Below, piece after piece: positions 33,269 to 42,013 of a DNA stretch of 64,000 nt. Within the stretch, counting starts at the first letter, position 1. The number at the start of each line of letters is the position of its first letter. Made by a program: the position numbers and the translations under genes. The notes under the pieces are model-generated. The model was given only the letters and a program-made list of their open reading frames with translations, was not told the DNA's origin and did not search any database. Source of the stretch: CALAED01 sp035765195 (GTDB taxonomy: Bacteria; Actinomycetota; Actinomycetes; Streptosporangiales; Streptosporangiaceae); NCBI GenBank assembly GCA_035765195.1, contig DASTYC010000025.1:62001-126000 (forward strand), given 5' to 3'.

Positions 33269-35647
33269 TTGCGACGCAGAGAAGATCGGTATCTCGCGTT
33301 CCACATCCGCGGAGTGGAACGCGAGATGCCGCTTGTCCAGGGCAACGCCGACCCGGCGACCCCAGATCCCCGGGCCCGGCAGGAGTTCGCGCACGCCCGC
33401 GCCGAGTTCGCGCACGCCCGCGCGGTCCGCACCGCGGAGCTCGACCACTGGCTGGCCGATCTGCTCGGTGCCGAGCCGGACGCGGCGTTGATCGCGGTCG
33501 GCAGCCATGCCCGCGGCGAGCTGACACCCGGCGGCGACCTCGATCTGGTGCTCGTGCACCGTGACCGCCCCGACGTGGCCGAGGTGGCCGATCGCGTCTG
33601 GTACCCCGTGTGGGACTCCGGTACGCGGCTCGACCATTCGGTCCGCACGCTCGCCGAGGCGCGGACGGTCGCGCAGGCCGACCTGAAGGCCGCGCTGGGC
33701 CTGCTGTCGGCCCGGCGGGTGGCCGGCGACCCCGCGCTCGTCGAAGAGCTTCGCGCCGCCGTGCTGGCCGACTGGCGGGCCGACGCCCGCCGCCGGCTGG
33801 CCGACCTCGCCGAACTCACCCGTGCCCGCTGGGAGCGGCACGGCGAACTGGCGTTCCTGCTGGAGCCCGACCTCAAGGACGCGCGCGGCGGGCTGCGCGA
33901 CGTCCACGTCATGCAGGCGGTCGCCGCCTCCTGGGTGGCCTCCGCCCCCGACGAGCGGGTCCGCGCGGCCTACGACCTGGTGCTCGACACGAGACACGCC
34001 CTGCACGTGACGATCGGCCGGGCCGCCGACCGGCTGCTGCTGCAAGAACAGGACGCGGTGGCGCGCAAGCTGGGGCTGCTCGACGCCGACGTGCTGTTGC
34101 GCACGGTCGCCGAGGCCGCCCGCACGGTCACCTTCGCCGCCGATCAGCTGTGGCGGCAGGTCGACCGCTTCTGCGCCCCGCGGCGGCGCGCCGAACGGCG
34201 CCCGCTCGCCGACGGGGTCGTGGAGCAGGACGGCGAGGTCGTGCTGGCCCGCGGAGTGGACGGCGGCGACGATCCCACGCTCGTGCTGCGGGCCGCCGCG
34301 GCCGCGGCGCAGGCGGGCCTGCCGCTCGCCCCGGCGACCGTCCAGCGGCTGGCCGACCGCTCGCCGCCGCTGCCCGTGCCGTGGCCCGCCGCCGCCCGCG
34401 ACGCCCTGGTCTCGTTGCTCGGCGCCGGGCCGTCGGCGATCGCCGTATGGGAGGCGCTCGACCAGGCGGGCATGATCGTGCGGCTGCTGCCCGACTGGGA
34501 ACGAGTGCGCAACCGTCCGCAACGCAACCCCGTGCACCGGTTCACCGTTGACCGCCACCTCGTGGAGTGCGCGGCCGAGGCCGCCGCGCTCACCCGCGAG
34601 GTGGCCAGGCCGGATCTGCTGCTGGTCGGCGGGCTGTTGCACGACATCGGCAAGGGCTGGCCGGGCGACCACTCCCGCGGCGGCGCGGTCGTCGCCCGCG
34701 ACCTGGGCGCCAAGATGGGCTTCCCTGAGCACGATGTGGCCGTGCTCGAAGCGCTGGTCCGCCACCACCTGCTGCTCCCGGAGACCGCGACGCGACGCGA
34801 CCTCGACGACCCAGTGACCGTCCAGACCGTCGCCGCCGCGGTCGGCAACCGGAAGGTGCTCGAGTTGCTGGCCGCGCTGGCGATCGCGGACGGGCGCGCC
34901 ACCGGACCGGCGGCGTGGGGCTCCTGGAAGGCCGGCCTGGTCGCCGAACTGGCCCGGCGTACCGACGCGTTGCTCGCGGGGGAGACGCCCCGCGCGGTCC
35001 TGACGCTCGGGCCCGACCACCTCGCGCTGGCCAGGCACGGCGGCGGGGCGGTACGGGTGGTCGGGTCGCGCGTGACTGGCGCCGGCTGGGGCGCCTCGCC
35101 GCTGCGCGTCACCGTGGCGGCGCCCGATCGCGCCGGCCTGCTGTGGCGCGCGGCCGGCGTGCTCGCGCTCCATCGTCTCGTGGTCCGTACGGCGCGGGGC
35201 GTCTCCACCGCCGACGGGACCACGGCGGTGATCGAGTTCACCGCCGTACCCGAGTACGGCAGCCCGCCCGACCCGGCGGCGCTGGAGGCCGACCTGCGAC
35301 GGATGCTGGCCGATCGGCTGGACGTGGCCAAACGGCTGGAGCGGCGGGCCCGGTCGGTGCGCGAACGCCCGGGCGTCGAGGTGCCGCCGCCGCGGGTGAC
35401 GATCGTCGACGACGCCTCCCACACGGCGACCGTCGTCGAGGTGCGGGCGCACGACCGGCCCGGTCTGCTCTGGCGGATCGGCCAGGCCCTCGGCGCGTGC
35501 GGCCTGCAGGTGCGCACGGCGCAGATCGACACGCTCGGCGCCGAGGCCGTCGACGTGTTCTACGTCGTGGACGACCGGGGCGGCCCGCTCACCGACGCCG
35601 CAGCGCTGCGGGACGTACGTCGGCAGGTGCTCGCCGTGCTGAAGTGA
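33269..35647 (+). CDS. glnD: PII nucleotidyltransferase/deadenylylase GlnD
   Basis: The 792-residue enzyme modifies PII according to nitrogen status. It has a nucleotidyltransferase domain (GSHARGELTPGGDLDLVLVH, with the metal-binding DLDL), a helical GlnE-like linker, an HD phosphohydrolase domain (LLVGGLLHDIGKGWPGDHS, VRHHLLLPETATRRD), and two C-terminal ACT domains (VTVAAPDRAGLLWRAAGV, VEVRAHDRPGLLWRIGQAL) that sense glutamine. TTG 33269 has GGGGAGAG six bases upstream; ATG 33326 is the alternative. Third gene of the amtB operon. Confidence 0.95.
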   Translation: MRRREDRYLAFHIRGVEREMPLVQGNADPATPDPRARQEFAHARAEFAHARAVRTAELDHWLADLLGAEPDAALIAVGSHARGELTPGGDLDLVLVHRDRPDVAEVADRVWYPVWDSGTRLDHSVRTLAEARTVAQADLKAALGLLSARRVAGDPALVEELRAAVLADWRADARRRLADLAELTRARWERHGELAFLLEPDLKDARGGLRDVHVMQAVAASWVASAPDERVRAAYDLVLDTRHALHVTIGRAADRLLLQEQDAVARKLGLLDADVLLRTVAEAARTVTFAADQLWRQVDRFCAPRRRAERRPLADGVVEQDGEVVLARGVDGGDDPTLVLRAAAAAAQAGLPLAPATVQRLADRSPPLPVPWPAAARDALVSLLGAGPSAIAVWEALDQAGMIVRLLPDWERVRNRPQRNPVHRFTVDRHLVECAAEAAALTREVARPDLLLVGGLLHDIGKGWPGDHSRGGAVVARDLGAKMGFPEHDVAVLEALVRHHLLLPETATRRDLDDPVTVQTVAAAVGNRKVLELLAALAIADGRATGPAAWGSWKAGLVAELARRTDALLAGETPRAVLTLGPDHLALARHGGGAVRVVGSRVTGAGWGASPLRVTVAAPDRAGLLWRAAGVLALHRLVVRTARGVSTADGTTAVIEFTAVPEYGSPPDPAALEADLRRMLADRLDVAKRLERRARSVRERPGVEVPPPRVTIVDDASHTATVVEVRAHDRPGLLWRIGQALGACGLQVRTAQIDTLGAEAVDVFYVVDDRGGPLTDAAALRDVRRQVLAVLK

Positions 35648-35675
35648 CGTCACCTGCCCGGCCGCCGCTCGATGT

Positions 35676-35716
35676 CCGGCGGGTGGTCGGTACGGGTGAG
35701 ACCGACCACCCGCCGG
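35676..35716. terminator. perfect 16-bp stem-loop after glnD
   Basis: CCGGCGGGTGGTCGGT (35676-35691) and ACCGACCACCCGCCGG (35701-35716) form a perfect stem around a nine-base loop, 29 bases after the glnD stop. It lacks a T-run but is extremely stable and lies between convergent genes. Confidence 0.7.
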
Positions 35717-35740
35717 TGGCCACGGCGTATGGTCCTCGAA

Positions 35741-35845
35741 ACCGGCGGGCGGCGACCACGGGAGTGAAGCCGGCCGCCCGCCGGCGGCTATTCGGTTGGA
35801 CCGGCGGGCGGCGACCACGGGGGTGGGGCCGGCCGCCCGCCGGCG
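35741..35845. repeat. two direct copies of a 46-bp hairpin element
   Basis: Copy one (35741-35786) and copy two (about 35800-35845) both read ACCGGCGGGCGGCGACCACG, a short variable part, then GGCCGCCCGCCGGCG; each can fold on itself. Together with the stem-loop at 35676 they form three tandem hairpins with a shared CCGGCGGG core between convergent glnD and the 35856-36701 gene. Confidence 0.75.
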
Positions 35846-35855
35846 ATCAGCGCCC

Positions 35856-36701
35856 TCACGGGCGAGTCTCTGGTGATCGGGTATGCGGGATCGTCTTGCC
35901 GGGCTGAGCCGTGGGGGTGGGCCGCACGGACGGCCGTCCCGTGGCCTCGTCGGAGGGACTCGGCTGGTCCGACGGGGATCCGCGGCCGGATTTGCCGGAT
36001 TGGCCGGGCTGACTCGGCGTACCCTCGGCCGGGCTGGACTGGGTGCTCCCGCCGCGCCCCTTCGATTCGCCGGCGAGCAGCTCGGCGCAGTAGGAGGGGA
36101 CCTTGTGCTTGCCGCCCGCGGCCGCGATGAGTGCGGCGAAGGCGGGCTTGTCGAGCGCCTTGCCCGGAGCGTCGCCCGCGCCCGCCGTGTAGGCGCGGCA
36201 CAGCCCCACGAGCGACGAACGCGGTGTGGTGGCGGCCGAGCCGCCCTGCCCGCGGCCGGGGCTCGCTTCGTCGGACCGCGACGGACTGCCGGCCGAGGTC
36301 GCCGGTCGCCGGTCGCCCGGCTCCTGCGACCATGGGGTCGCGCCGGCGGCCAGCGCCGCCCCGCCCGCCGTGGTGACGGTCAGCGCCACCAGCGCGATCC
36401 GCATCGGATGACGCACCCACCTGCTCTCCGGCCGCGCTCTCCACGGCCGACCCGGCAGGCCCCCCGCCTCGCCGATCGCTTCGGCGCCGCCGTCGGCGGC
36501 CCGCCAGGCGGCGGTCGTCCGCGCCTGACGGAACCGGGCGACGGCGGCCTCCTCGCCGGCCAGCTCGCCAGCGTGAGCTGGGGCGGCGGCCGCGGCGAGC
36601 AGCACGGCGAGGAAGTCTTCGGGGTGCCGCGGATCGGCCGGCTCGCCGCGAAGCAGGCGCTCCGCGGCCGCGCGATCGATCTTGCGGGGGTAAATGCTCA
36701 T
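35856..36701 (-). CDS. single-pass membrane protein, probable partner of the adjacent ECF sigma factor
   Basis: The 281-residue product begins MSIYPRKIDRAAAERLLRGE, has a helical cytoplasmic part, one membrane helix (MRIALVALTVTTAGGAALAA, about residues 100-119), then an extracellular region with two cysteines (VGLCRAYTAG and PSYCAELL) and a long Ser/Pro-rich tail. No known anti-sigma motif (HxxxCxxC) is present. Its position 66 bp behind the sigma gene, the same strand, and the topology suggest an anti-sigma or sensor role. That is inferred from context only. Confidence 0.7.
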   Translation of the reverse strand: MSIYPRKIDRAAAERLLRGEPADPRHPEDFLAVLLAAAAAPAHAGELAGEEAAVARFRQARTTAAWRAADGGAEAIGEAGGLPGRPWRARPESRWVRHPMRIALVALTVTTAGGAALAAGATPWSQEPGDRRPATSAGSPSRSDEASPGRGQGGSAATTPRSSLVGLCRAYTAGAGDAPGKALDKPAFAALIAAAGGKHKVPSYCAELLAGESKGRGGSTQSSPAEGTPSQPGQSGKSGRGSPSDQPSPSDEATGRPSVRPTPTAQPGKTIPHTRSPETRP

Positions 36702-36767
36702 CTCATCTTCCTCAGCGTCAAGGCCCCCGTGCGTGTCACACCCCCCGCGAGGAGCCCGCCGCCGAGG

Positions 36768-37382
36768 TCAGAGGCGCTTGGCCAGGTTGCGCAGTCCGCG
36801 GTAGGCCGCAGTCCGGACGGCGCCTGGCCGCTTGCCCAGCACCTGCGCGGCTGTCGCGGCGTCGAGGCCCATGACCACACGGAGCAGCACGGCCTCCGCC
36901 TGATCGCGTGGCAGCCCGGAGATCATGGCGATCGCCTTGTCGGTGGACAGGCTGTCGAGCGCGGACCGTTCGACGTTCTCGGCGCTCACCAGGTCGAGGA
37001 CATCGTCGATCTGGAGGTTGGACACCGGACGCCGGTTCATGTAGCGCATATGGTCGATCGCGCGGTTCCGGGCGATTCGCGACGCCCAGCCGCGGAGCTT
37101 GTCGGCATCGCCGCTGAACGTACCGAGATCGCGTGCGATCTGCAGCCAGGCGTCGGCGGCGACGTCCTCGGCGTCCGGGCCGACGAGACCGGTCAGATAG
37201 CGCAACAGGCGCGGCTGGAGATGGCGGAACAGTACGCGGAACGCCGCCTCGTCGCCGTTTTGGGCGGCACGGATCGCCTCGTCGATGTCGGGCTCTGGCC
37301 GACCCGGCGACGCGCCCACGATCTGTGGGCGGGCCGCTGGTGTGCCCGACCTTCCCTCAAGGCTGTCCATGCGCCACATCAT
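36768..37382 (-). CDS. ECF-type RNA polymerase sigma factor
   Basis: The 204-residue product shows sigma region 2 (FRVLFRHLQPRLLRYLTGLV, AEDVAADAWLQIARDLGTF, WASRIARNRAIDHMRYMNRR) and region 4 (LPRDQAEAVLLRVVMGLDAA, RPGAVRTAAYRGLRNLAKRL). ATG 37382 follows GGAGG by eight bases. It is followed on the same strand by the membrane protein at 35856, a common sigma/anti-sigma order. Regulon and signal are unknown. Confidence 0.88.
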   Translation of the reverse strand: MMWRMDSLEGRSGTPAARPQIVGASPGRPEPDIDEAIRAAQNGDEAAFRVLFRHLQPRLLRYLTGLVGPDAEDVAADAWLQIARDLGTFSGDADKLRGWASRIARNRAIDHMRYMNRRPVSNLQIDDVLDLVSAENVERSALDSLSTDKAIAMISGLPRDQAEAVLLRVVMGLDAATAAQVLGKRPGAVRTAAYRGLRNLAKRL

Positions 37383-37521
37383 GCGGCCTGCCTCCGCCAG
37401 AAACACGACTGTTCGGGAAGAACTATTGCGAGCTCCACACTTTCGTACGAGCACGGCATGCCGGTGGGCCGATTCCGAGGTGTAAAACCGGCCCACCGGC
37501 GCGTGCCCGTCGGCGCCTGTG

Positions 37522-38286
37522 TCAGCTGCTCGTGCTCGCGTGGCGTCCCCTCCTGCGGTGGGCGATGACGATCGCCCCCGCGCCACCGAGGACAAGCGCC
37601 GCTCCCAGCGCGGCGAGCAGCCGCCCGGCAAAGCCGGTGAAGGGCAGGTTCCCGCTACTCTTCACCGGCTGGGCCACTTGCGCGGGCGGAGGGGAGGTGG
37701 AGTGACCTCCCTGACCGGCTCCCTCCGACGGGGTCTGAGACGGTGTGCCCGACGGCGACGTGGTGTCCGTCGGTACGACCGTGGGCGTGGTCGTCGGTGT
37801 CGGCGTGCCCGGCGGCGTGACGGGCGGGCCGGTGGGTGGGGTCGTGCAGTCCACCCAGAAGACCTTGTGCTTGGCGCTGCCGTTCTCACCGACGAAGTTC
37901 CAGTAGAGCTTGTAGTGGCCGTCCGGCAGGCTCAGGTCGGTCGTACGGCCGTGCCCGTTCGCGTCGAGGACGAGGGAGTTGGTGAGGGCGACGGTGGTGC
38001 GGTCGCCGGTGGGCGGCCAGGTGACGATGCGCCAGGTCACCTGCCGGCCGGGGTCGAAGTTGAAACCGACGAGGTAGAAGCCGCAGACGTGGGGCTCGTC
38101 GCGCGGGTCGTCGGCCGGGGTCGTGGTCCGGTGAACCTTGACCGTGCCGTTGTCTCCGGTGGGCGCGGAAGCCGGTCGGGTGGGGTCGGGAGTTGGCAGC
38201 GCGGTCGCGTTCGCGCCCGCGAAGGCCGCCCATGCCACCACTGTCGCGCCCAGCAGGGCGGTAGGCCGCCAGATGGTGTTCGACAA
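37522..38286 (-). CDS. LPxTG-type sortase-anchored surface protein
   Basis: From TTG 38286 the 254-residue product has a signal peptide (NTIWRPTALLGATVVAWAAF), an extracellular domain with two cysteines (EPHVCGFYLVGFNFDPGRQV and KVFWVDC), a Pro/Thr/Ser wall-spanning region, and a sorting signal LPFTG followed by a hydrophobic helix (LLAALGAALVLGGAGAIVIA) and RRRGRH. The CGFYLVGFNF...VFWVDC domain is familiar from other actinobacterial LPxTG proteins, but its ligand is unknown. The frame is open further upstream to 38397; TTG was chosen for the signal peptide and an AGGAA five bases upstream. Confidence 0.75.
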   Translation of the reverse strand: MSNTIWRPTALLGATVVAWAAFAGANATALPTPDPTRPASAPTGDNGTVKVHRTTTPADDPRDEPHVCGFYLVGFNFDPGRQVTWRIVTWPPTGDRTTVALTNSLVLDANGHGRTTDLSLPDGHYKLYWNFVGENGSAKHKVFWVDCTTPPTGPPVTPPGTPTPTTTPTVVPTDTTSPSGTPSQTPSEGAGQGGHSTSPPPAQVAQPVKSSGNLPFTGFAGRLLAALGAALVLGGAGAIVIAHRRRGRHASTSS

Positions 38287-38502
38287 GGGAGTTCCTGGTA
38301 TGCCGTATGCGGAAAAAGACTGATGAAGGGGAGGGGTCATGCTGGGTGCCGCACAAGCCCCTGGAGCGTTCAGCGTCGGTGGAATCAGAAACGTCACACC
38401 ACGGGCCGTGCGGAATGGTCGGACGCTCGGGCGAGGTCGCCGCGCGGAACCGGCTACGCTGGATGGTCGATCCCCGGAGTTCCCTAGGACTGGTCAAAAC
38501 AC

Positions 38503-40062
38503 GTGTTTGAGACGCTTTCCGACCGGCTGACATCGGTCTTTTCGTCGCTGCGGACCAAGGGCAGGTTGTCCGAGGCCGACATCAACGCGACCGCCCGCGA
38601 GATCCGCGTCGCGCTGCTCGAGGCCGACGTTGCCCTGCCGGTCGTCAAGGACTTCATCGCGCGCGTCCGGGAACGGGCCAAGGGCGCCGAGGTCTCTCAG
38701 GCGCTGAACCCCGCCCAACAGGTCGTAAAGATCGTCAACGAGGAGCTCATCGAGATCCTCGGCGGGGAGACCCGGCGGATCAGGTTCGCCAAGACGCCGC
38801 CGTCGATCATCATGCTGGCCGGCCTCCAGGGATCGGGTAAGACCACGCTGGCCGGCAAGCTGGCCCGCTGGCTCAAGACCGAAGGCCACACGCCGCTGCT
38901 CGTCGCCGCCGACCTGCAGCGGCCGAACGCCGTACAGCAGCTGCAGGTGCTCGGCGAGCGCGCCAACGTCGCGGTGTTCGCACCGGAACCCGGCAACGGC
39001 GTGGGCGACCCCATCGCGGTCGCCAAGCGGTCCATCGAGCACGCCCGGCACGCCCAGCACGACACCGTCATCATCGACACCGCCGGCCGGCTGGGCATCG
39101 ACGCCGAGATGATGCGGCAGGCGGCCGACATCCGCGACGCCGTGGATCCCGACGAGATCTTGTTCGTCGTCGATGCCATGATCGGGCAGGACGCCGTCAC
39201 GACCGCGCAGTCGTTCCTCGATGGCGTGGGCTTCGACGGCGTCGTGCTGACCAAGCTCGACGGCGACGCCCGCGGTGGTGCGGCGCTGTCCGTACGGCAC
39301 ATCACCGGACGGCCGATCATGTTCGCGTCGACCGGTGAGAAGCTCGAGGACTTCGACGTCTTCCATCCGGACCGGATGGCCGGCCGCATCCTCGACATGG
39401 GCGACATCCTCACCCTGATCGAGCAGGCGGAGAAGACGTTCGACGCCGAGCAGACCGCCAAGATGACGGACAAGCTCGCGTCGGGTGAAGACTTCTCGCT
39501 CGAGGATCTGCTCGAGCAGATGAGGATGATCCGCAAACTGGGCCCGATCGGCAACCTGCTCGGCATGCTCCCCGGCATGGGGCAGATGCGCGACCAGATC
39601 GACCAGATCGACGACCGTGACATCGACCGCGTCGCCGCGATCATCGGGTCGATGACGCCGGCCGAGCGCGCCAACCCGAAGATCCTCAACGGCTCCCGCC
39701 GGGCGCGCATCGCCCGTGGCTCCGGTGTGACCGTGGGCGAGGTCTCCAGCCTGGTCACCCGCTTCTTCGAGGCGCAGAAGATGATGCGGCAGATGGCCGG
39801 CATGGGCCTGCCCGGCATGCCGGGCCCCCGCCGCAAGGCGGGCAAGGGCAAGAAGGGGAAGAAGAAGCAGCCACGCAGCGGCGACCCGCGCAAGCGCGCC
39901 GCCGCGGCGCAGCGGTCCGCCGAGCCGGCGGGCGGCGACGGCAAGCCGCAGGGGTTGCCGCCCGGCCTCGGCGGGCTGCCCGGCGGGTTGCCCGGTGGCG
40001 GGCTGCCCCCGGGCTTCCAGATGCCCGATCTGTCGAAGCTGCAGCGCGACAAGAAGAAGTAG
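38503..40062 (+). CDS. ffh: signal recognition particle protein Ffh
   Basis: Ffh binds signal sequences and 4.5S RNA and targets nascent proteins to FtsY. The 519-residue product has the N domain (FETLSDRLTSVFSSLRTKGR), GTPase motifs GLQGSGKTTLAGKLARWL, DTAGRLGID and TKLDGDARGGAALS, and the methionine-rich M domain (GNLLGMLPGMGQM, MRQMAGMGLPGMPG) with a basic RNA-binding stretch. A Gly/Leu/Pro-rich tail (GLPPGLGGLPGGLPGG) extends the end. GTG 38503 gives the normal start. Confidence 0.97.
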   Translation: MFETLSDRLTSVFSSLRTKGRLSEADINATAREIRVALLEADVALPVVKDFIARVRERAKGAEVSQALNPAQQVVKIVNEELIEILGGETRRIRFAKTPPSIIMLAGLQGSGKTTLAGKLARWLKTEGHTPLLVAADLQRPNAVQQLQVLGERANVAVFAPEPGNGVGDPIAVAKRSIEHARHAQHDTVIIDTAGRLGIDAEMMRQAADIRDAVDPDEILFVVDAMIGQDAVTTAQSFLDGVGFDGVVLTKLDGDARGGAALSVRHITGRPIMFASTGEKLEDFDVFHPDRMAGRILDMGDILTLIEQAEKTFDAEQTAKMTDKLASGEDFSLEDLLEQMRMIRKLGPIGNLLGMLPGMGQMRDQIDQIDDRDIDRVAAIIGSMTPAERANPKILNGSRRARIARGSGVTVGEVSSLVTRFFEAQKMMRQMAGMGLPGMPGPRRKAGKGKKGKKKQPRSGDPRKRAAAAQRSAEPAGGDGKPQGLPPGLGGLPGGLPGGGLPPGFQMPDLSKLQRDKKK

Positions 40063-40284
40063 AAGTAGCAGACAAGGGGGCGGAGTTCACCGCGAGCGGT
40101 CGGGCTGGGCCGTGTGGAGTTACTACTCGGCTCCGATTCTCTGGCAGAATGCAAGCTGGAATCCTGCTCGCCGGGACCCTCTCGTTACCCGTGTGAGCCG
40201 GAGTTCATCGAGCGGATCTGCGACCGGTGTCCCCACCTGGTCCGGACGGCTCACATCCTGTCGAATCTGGAGTACACCACACCC

Positions 40285-40920
40285 GTGGCAGTCAAGATCA
40301 AACTTATGCGTCTGGGTAAGATCCGGAACCCGCAATACCGGATCGTCGTTGCCGATGCCCGCACCAAGCGGGACGGCAGGGCCATCGAGGAGATCGGCAA
40401 GTACCGCCCGAAGGAGAACCCCTCGTACATCGAGGTGAACTCCGAGCGGGTGCAGTACTGGCTGGGCGTCGGAGCGCAGCCGACCGATCCGGTGCTCAAC
40501 CTGCTGAAGATCACCGGTGACTGGCAGAAGTTCAAGGGTCTGCCGGGCGCCGAGGGCAGGCTGAAGGTGGCGCCGCCGAAGCCCGACAAGAAGGCCGTCT
40601 TCCAGGCCGCCGCCAAGGAGGCGATGAAGGAAGACGAGGGAGCGGCGACGGCGTCGAAGACCAAGAAGCGGTCCGAGCCCAAGAAGAAGGCCGAGCCGAA
40701 GAAGGCCAAGGACGACGCCAAGGCCGAGGCCAAGGATGAGGCGAAGGCCGACGCCAAGGCCGACGCCAAGGCCGACTCGGAGGCCGAGGGCGCGGCCGAG
40801 GCCAAGACCGAAAAGCCGAAGGCCAAGAAGAGCACCCGGGCCAAGACCGACAAGTCAGCGGCCGACACCGAGGCCGAGACGAAGGCCGAGGAGACCACCG
40901 AAGCCAAGAGCGAGGCCTAA
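40285..40920 (+). CDS. rpsP: 30S ribosomal protein S16 with very long C-terminal extension
   Basis: Residues 1-80 are ordinary S16: VAVKIKLMRLGKIRNPQYRI, DARTKRDGRAIEEIGKY, and QPTDPVLNLLKITGDW. The remaining ~115 residues, starting around KPDKKAVFQAAAKEA, are almost entirely Lys, Ala, Glu and Asp with repeats such as KADAKADAKADSEAEG. Bacterial S16 is often 80-160 residues; 211 is long even for actinobacteria. GTG 40285 was chosen because homology begins exactly there, although the frame is open to 40114. khpA starts one base after the stop. Confidence 0.95.
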   Translation: MAVKIKLMRLGKIRNPQYRIVVADARTKRDGRAIEEIGKYRPKENPSYIEVNSERVQYWLGVGAQPTDPVLNLLKITGDWQKFKGLPGAEGRLKVAPPKPDKKAVFQAAAKEAMKEDEGAATASKTKKRSEPKKKAEPKKAKDDAKAEAKDEAKADAKADAKADSEAEGAAEAKTEKPKAKKSTRAKTDKSAADTEAETKAEETTEAKSEA

Positions 40921-40921
40921 C

Positions 40922-41164
40922 GTGCTCGAAGAAGCGCTCGAGCATCTGGTCCGTGGCATCGTCGAGCATCCCGACGACGTCACGGTGGGCGCCCGCCGGA
41001 TCCGCGGTGGCCGAGTCCTCGAGGTGCGCGTGCACCCCGAGGACCTCGGCAAGGTCATCGGCCGCAGCGGCCGCACCGCGAAGGCCCTCCGTACGGTGAT
41101 CGGCGCGCTGGCCGGCGGCCGGTACGTACGGGTGGACCTGCTCGACGTCAACGAGGTCCGCTAG
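40922..41164 (+). CDS. khpA: KH-domain RNA-binding protein KhpA
   Basis: The 80-residue product is a single KH domain: LEEALEHLVRGIVEHPDDV, then the KH signature VHPEDLGKVIGRSGRTAKAL (GxxG as GRSG). KhpA proteins bind small and structured RNAs, often with KhpB. It lies in the conserved rpsP-khpA-rimM-trmD order and starts at GTG 40922 next to the rpsP stop. Confidence 0.94.
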   Translation: MLEEALEHLVRGIVEHPDDVTVGARRIRGGRVLEVRVHPEDLGKVIGRSGRTAKALRTVIGALAGGRYVRVDLLDVNEVR

Positions 41165-41302
41165 TGCCCTCAGTGCCGGCGGCGTTGCCGGGGTCCATGC
41201 CCGCATCGGGCGCGGCGACGGCGACGCCGGCCGGGCTCCCCGCTCACGTCGGCGGCCACCGCTCACCCGGTGGCCGCTGCCGCGTCCGGGCGCACTGAGC
41301 GC

Positions 41303-41824
41303 GTGGAGCTCGTCGTCGGGCGGATCGGCCGCCCGCATGGGGTACGTGGCGAGGTCACCGTCGAGGTCCGCACCGACGACCCCGACGACCGGTTCGCGGT
41401 CGGCCGGGCGCTCGCCACGGATCCGGCGGAGTCCGGTCCGCTCACCATCGAAGAGGTCCGCCGGCATTCGGGCCGGCTGCTCGTTCGCTTCGAGGGCATC
41501 GGTGATCGTGACGCCGCGGAGAGGCTGCGCGGCGTGCTGCTGGTGATCGACTCCGGCGACCTGCCGCCCTCCGACGACGCCGACGAGTTCTATGATCACG
41601 AACTGGTCGGGCTCGTTGCGGTGACGGTGGACGGCGCGAAGATCGGCGTGGTCACCGAGGTTCGCCATCTCGGCCAGGATCTGCTCGTCATCGACCGGAC
41701 GGCCGGCGCCCCTGGGGGAGGGGGGGATGACGAGGTGATGGTGCCGTTCGTCGCCGCCCTCGTACCCGAGGTCGATGTCGCCGCCGGTCGCGTCGTCGTC
41801 GACCCGCCGCCGGGCCTCCTTTAG
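41303..41824 (+). CDS. rimM: 16S rRNA processing protein RimM
   Basis: RimM helps 30S subunit maturation near S19. The 173-residue product (VELVVGRIGRPHGVRGEVTV from GTG 41303) has the N-terminal RimM domain and the PRC-barrel part (EFYDHELVGLVAVTVDG, LLVIDRTAG, VMVPFVAALVPEVD). GTG 41270 would add eleven residues; homologues support the later start, but no strong ribosome site is seen for either. Confidence 0.93.
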   Translation: MELVVGRIGRPHGVRGEVTVEVRTDDPDDRFAVGRALATDPAESGPLTIEEVRRHSGRLLVRFEGIGDRDAAERLRGVLLVIDSGDLPPSDDADEFYDHELVGLVAVTVDGAKIGVVTEVRHLGQDLLVIDRTAGAPGGGGDDEVMVPFVAALVPEVDVAAGRVVVDPPPGLL

Positions 41825-41877
41825 CCACAACGCGAGCCACGTTCGGGGACGCCGGTCTGGGATCTATCCTCGGACGT

Positions 41878-41901
41878 GATCCTGATCCTGATCCTGATCC
41901 T
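41878..41901 (+). repeat. GATCCT tandem repeat, four units
   Basis: Four perfect GATCCT hexamers lie in the rimM-trmD gap, about 110 bp before the trmD start. They may contribute to spacing of a regulatory region, but no other element is recognisable there. Confidence 0.85.
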
Positions 41902-42013
41902 GGGCGTCGGATAGAGCGCTGCGTGGTGGATCTTGACCTGGCGGGCTCTGGCCCAGCCGTGGCCGCCCCTGCGACCGACCGAGCGAACGAACGACGAACG
42001 AACCGAGCAAACA

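Noticed and set aside
32753..35818. About 1000-codon frame antisense to glnD
   Set aside because: Same codon-bias shadow; the plus strand encodes GlnD with all domains.
35676..35845. CRISPR array
   Set aside because: Only two direct copies of a self-complementary element, no regular spacers and no cas genes.
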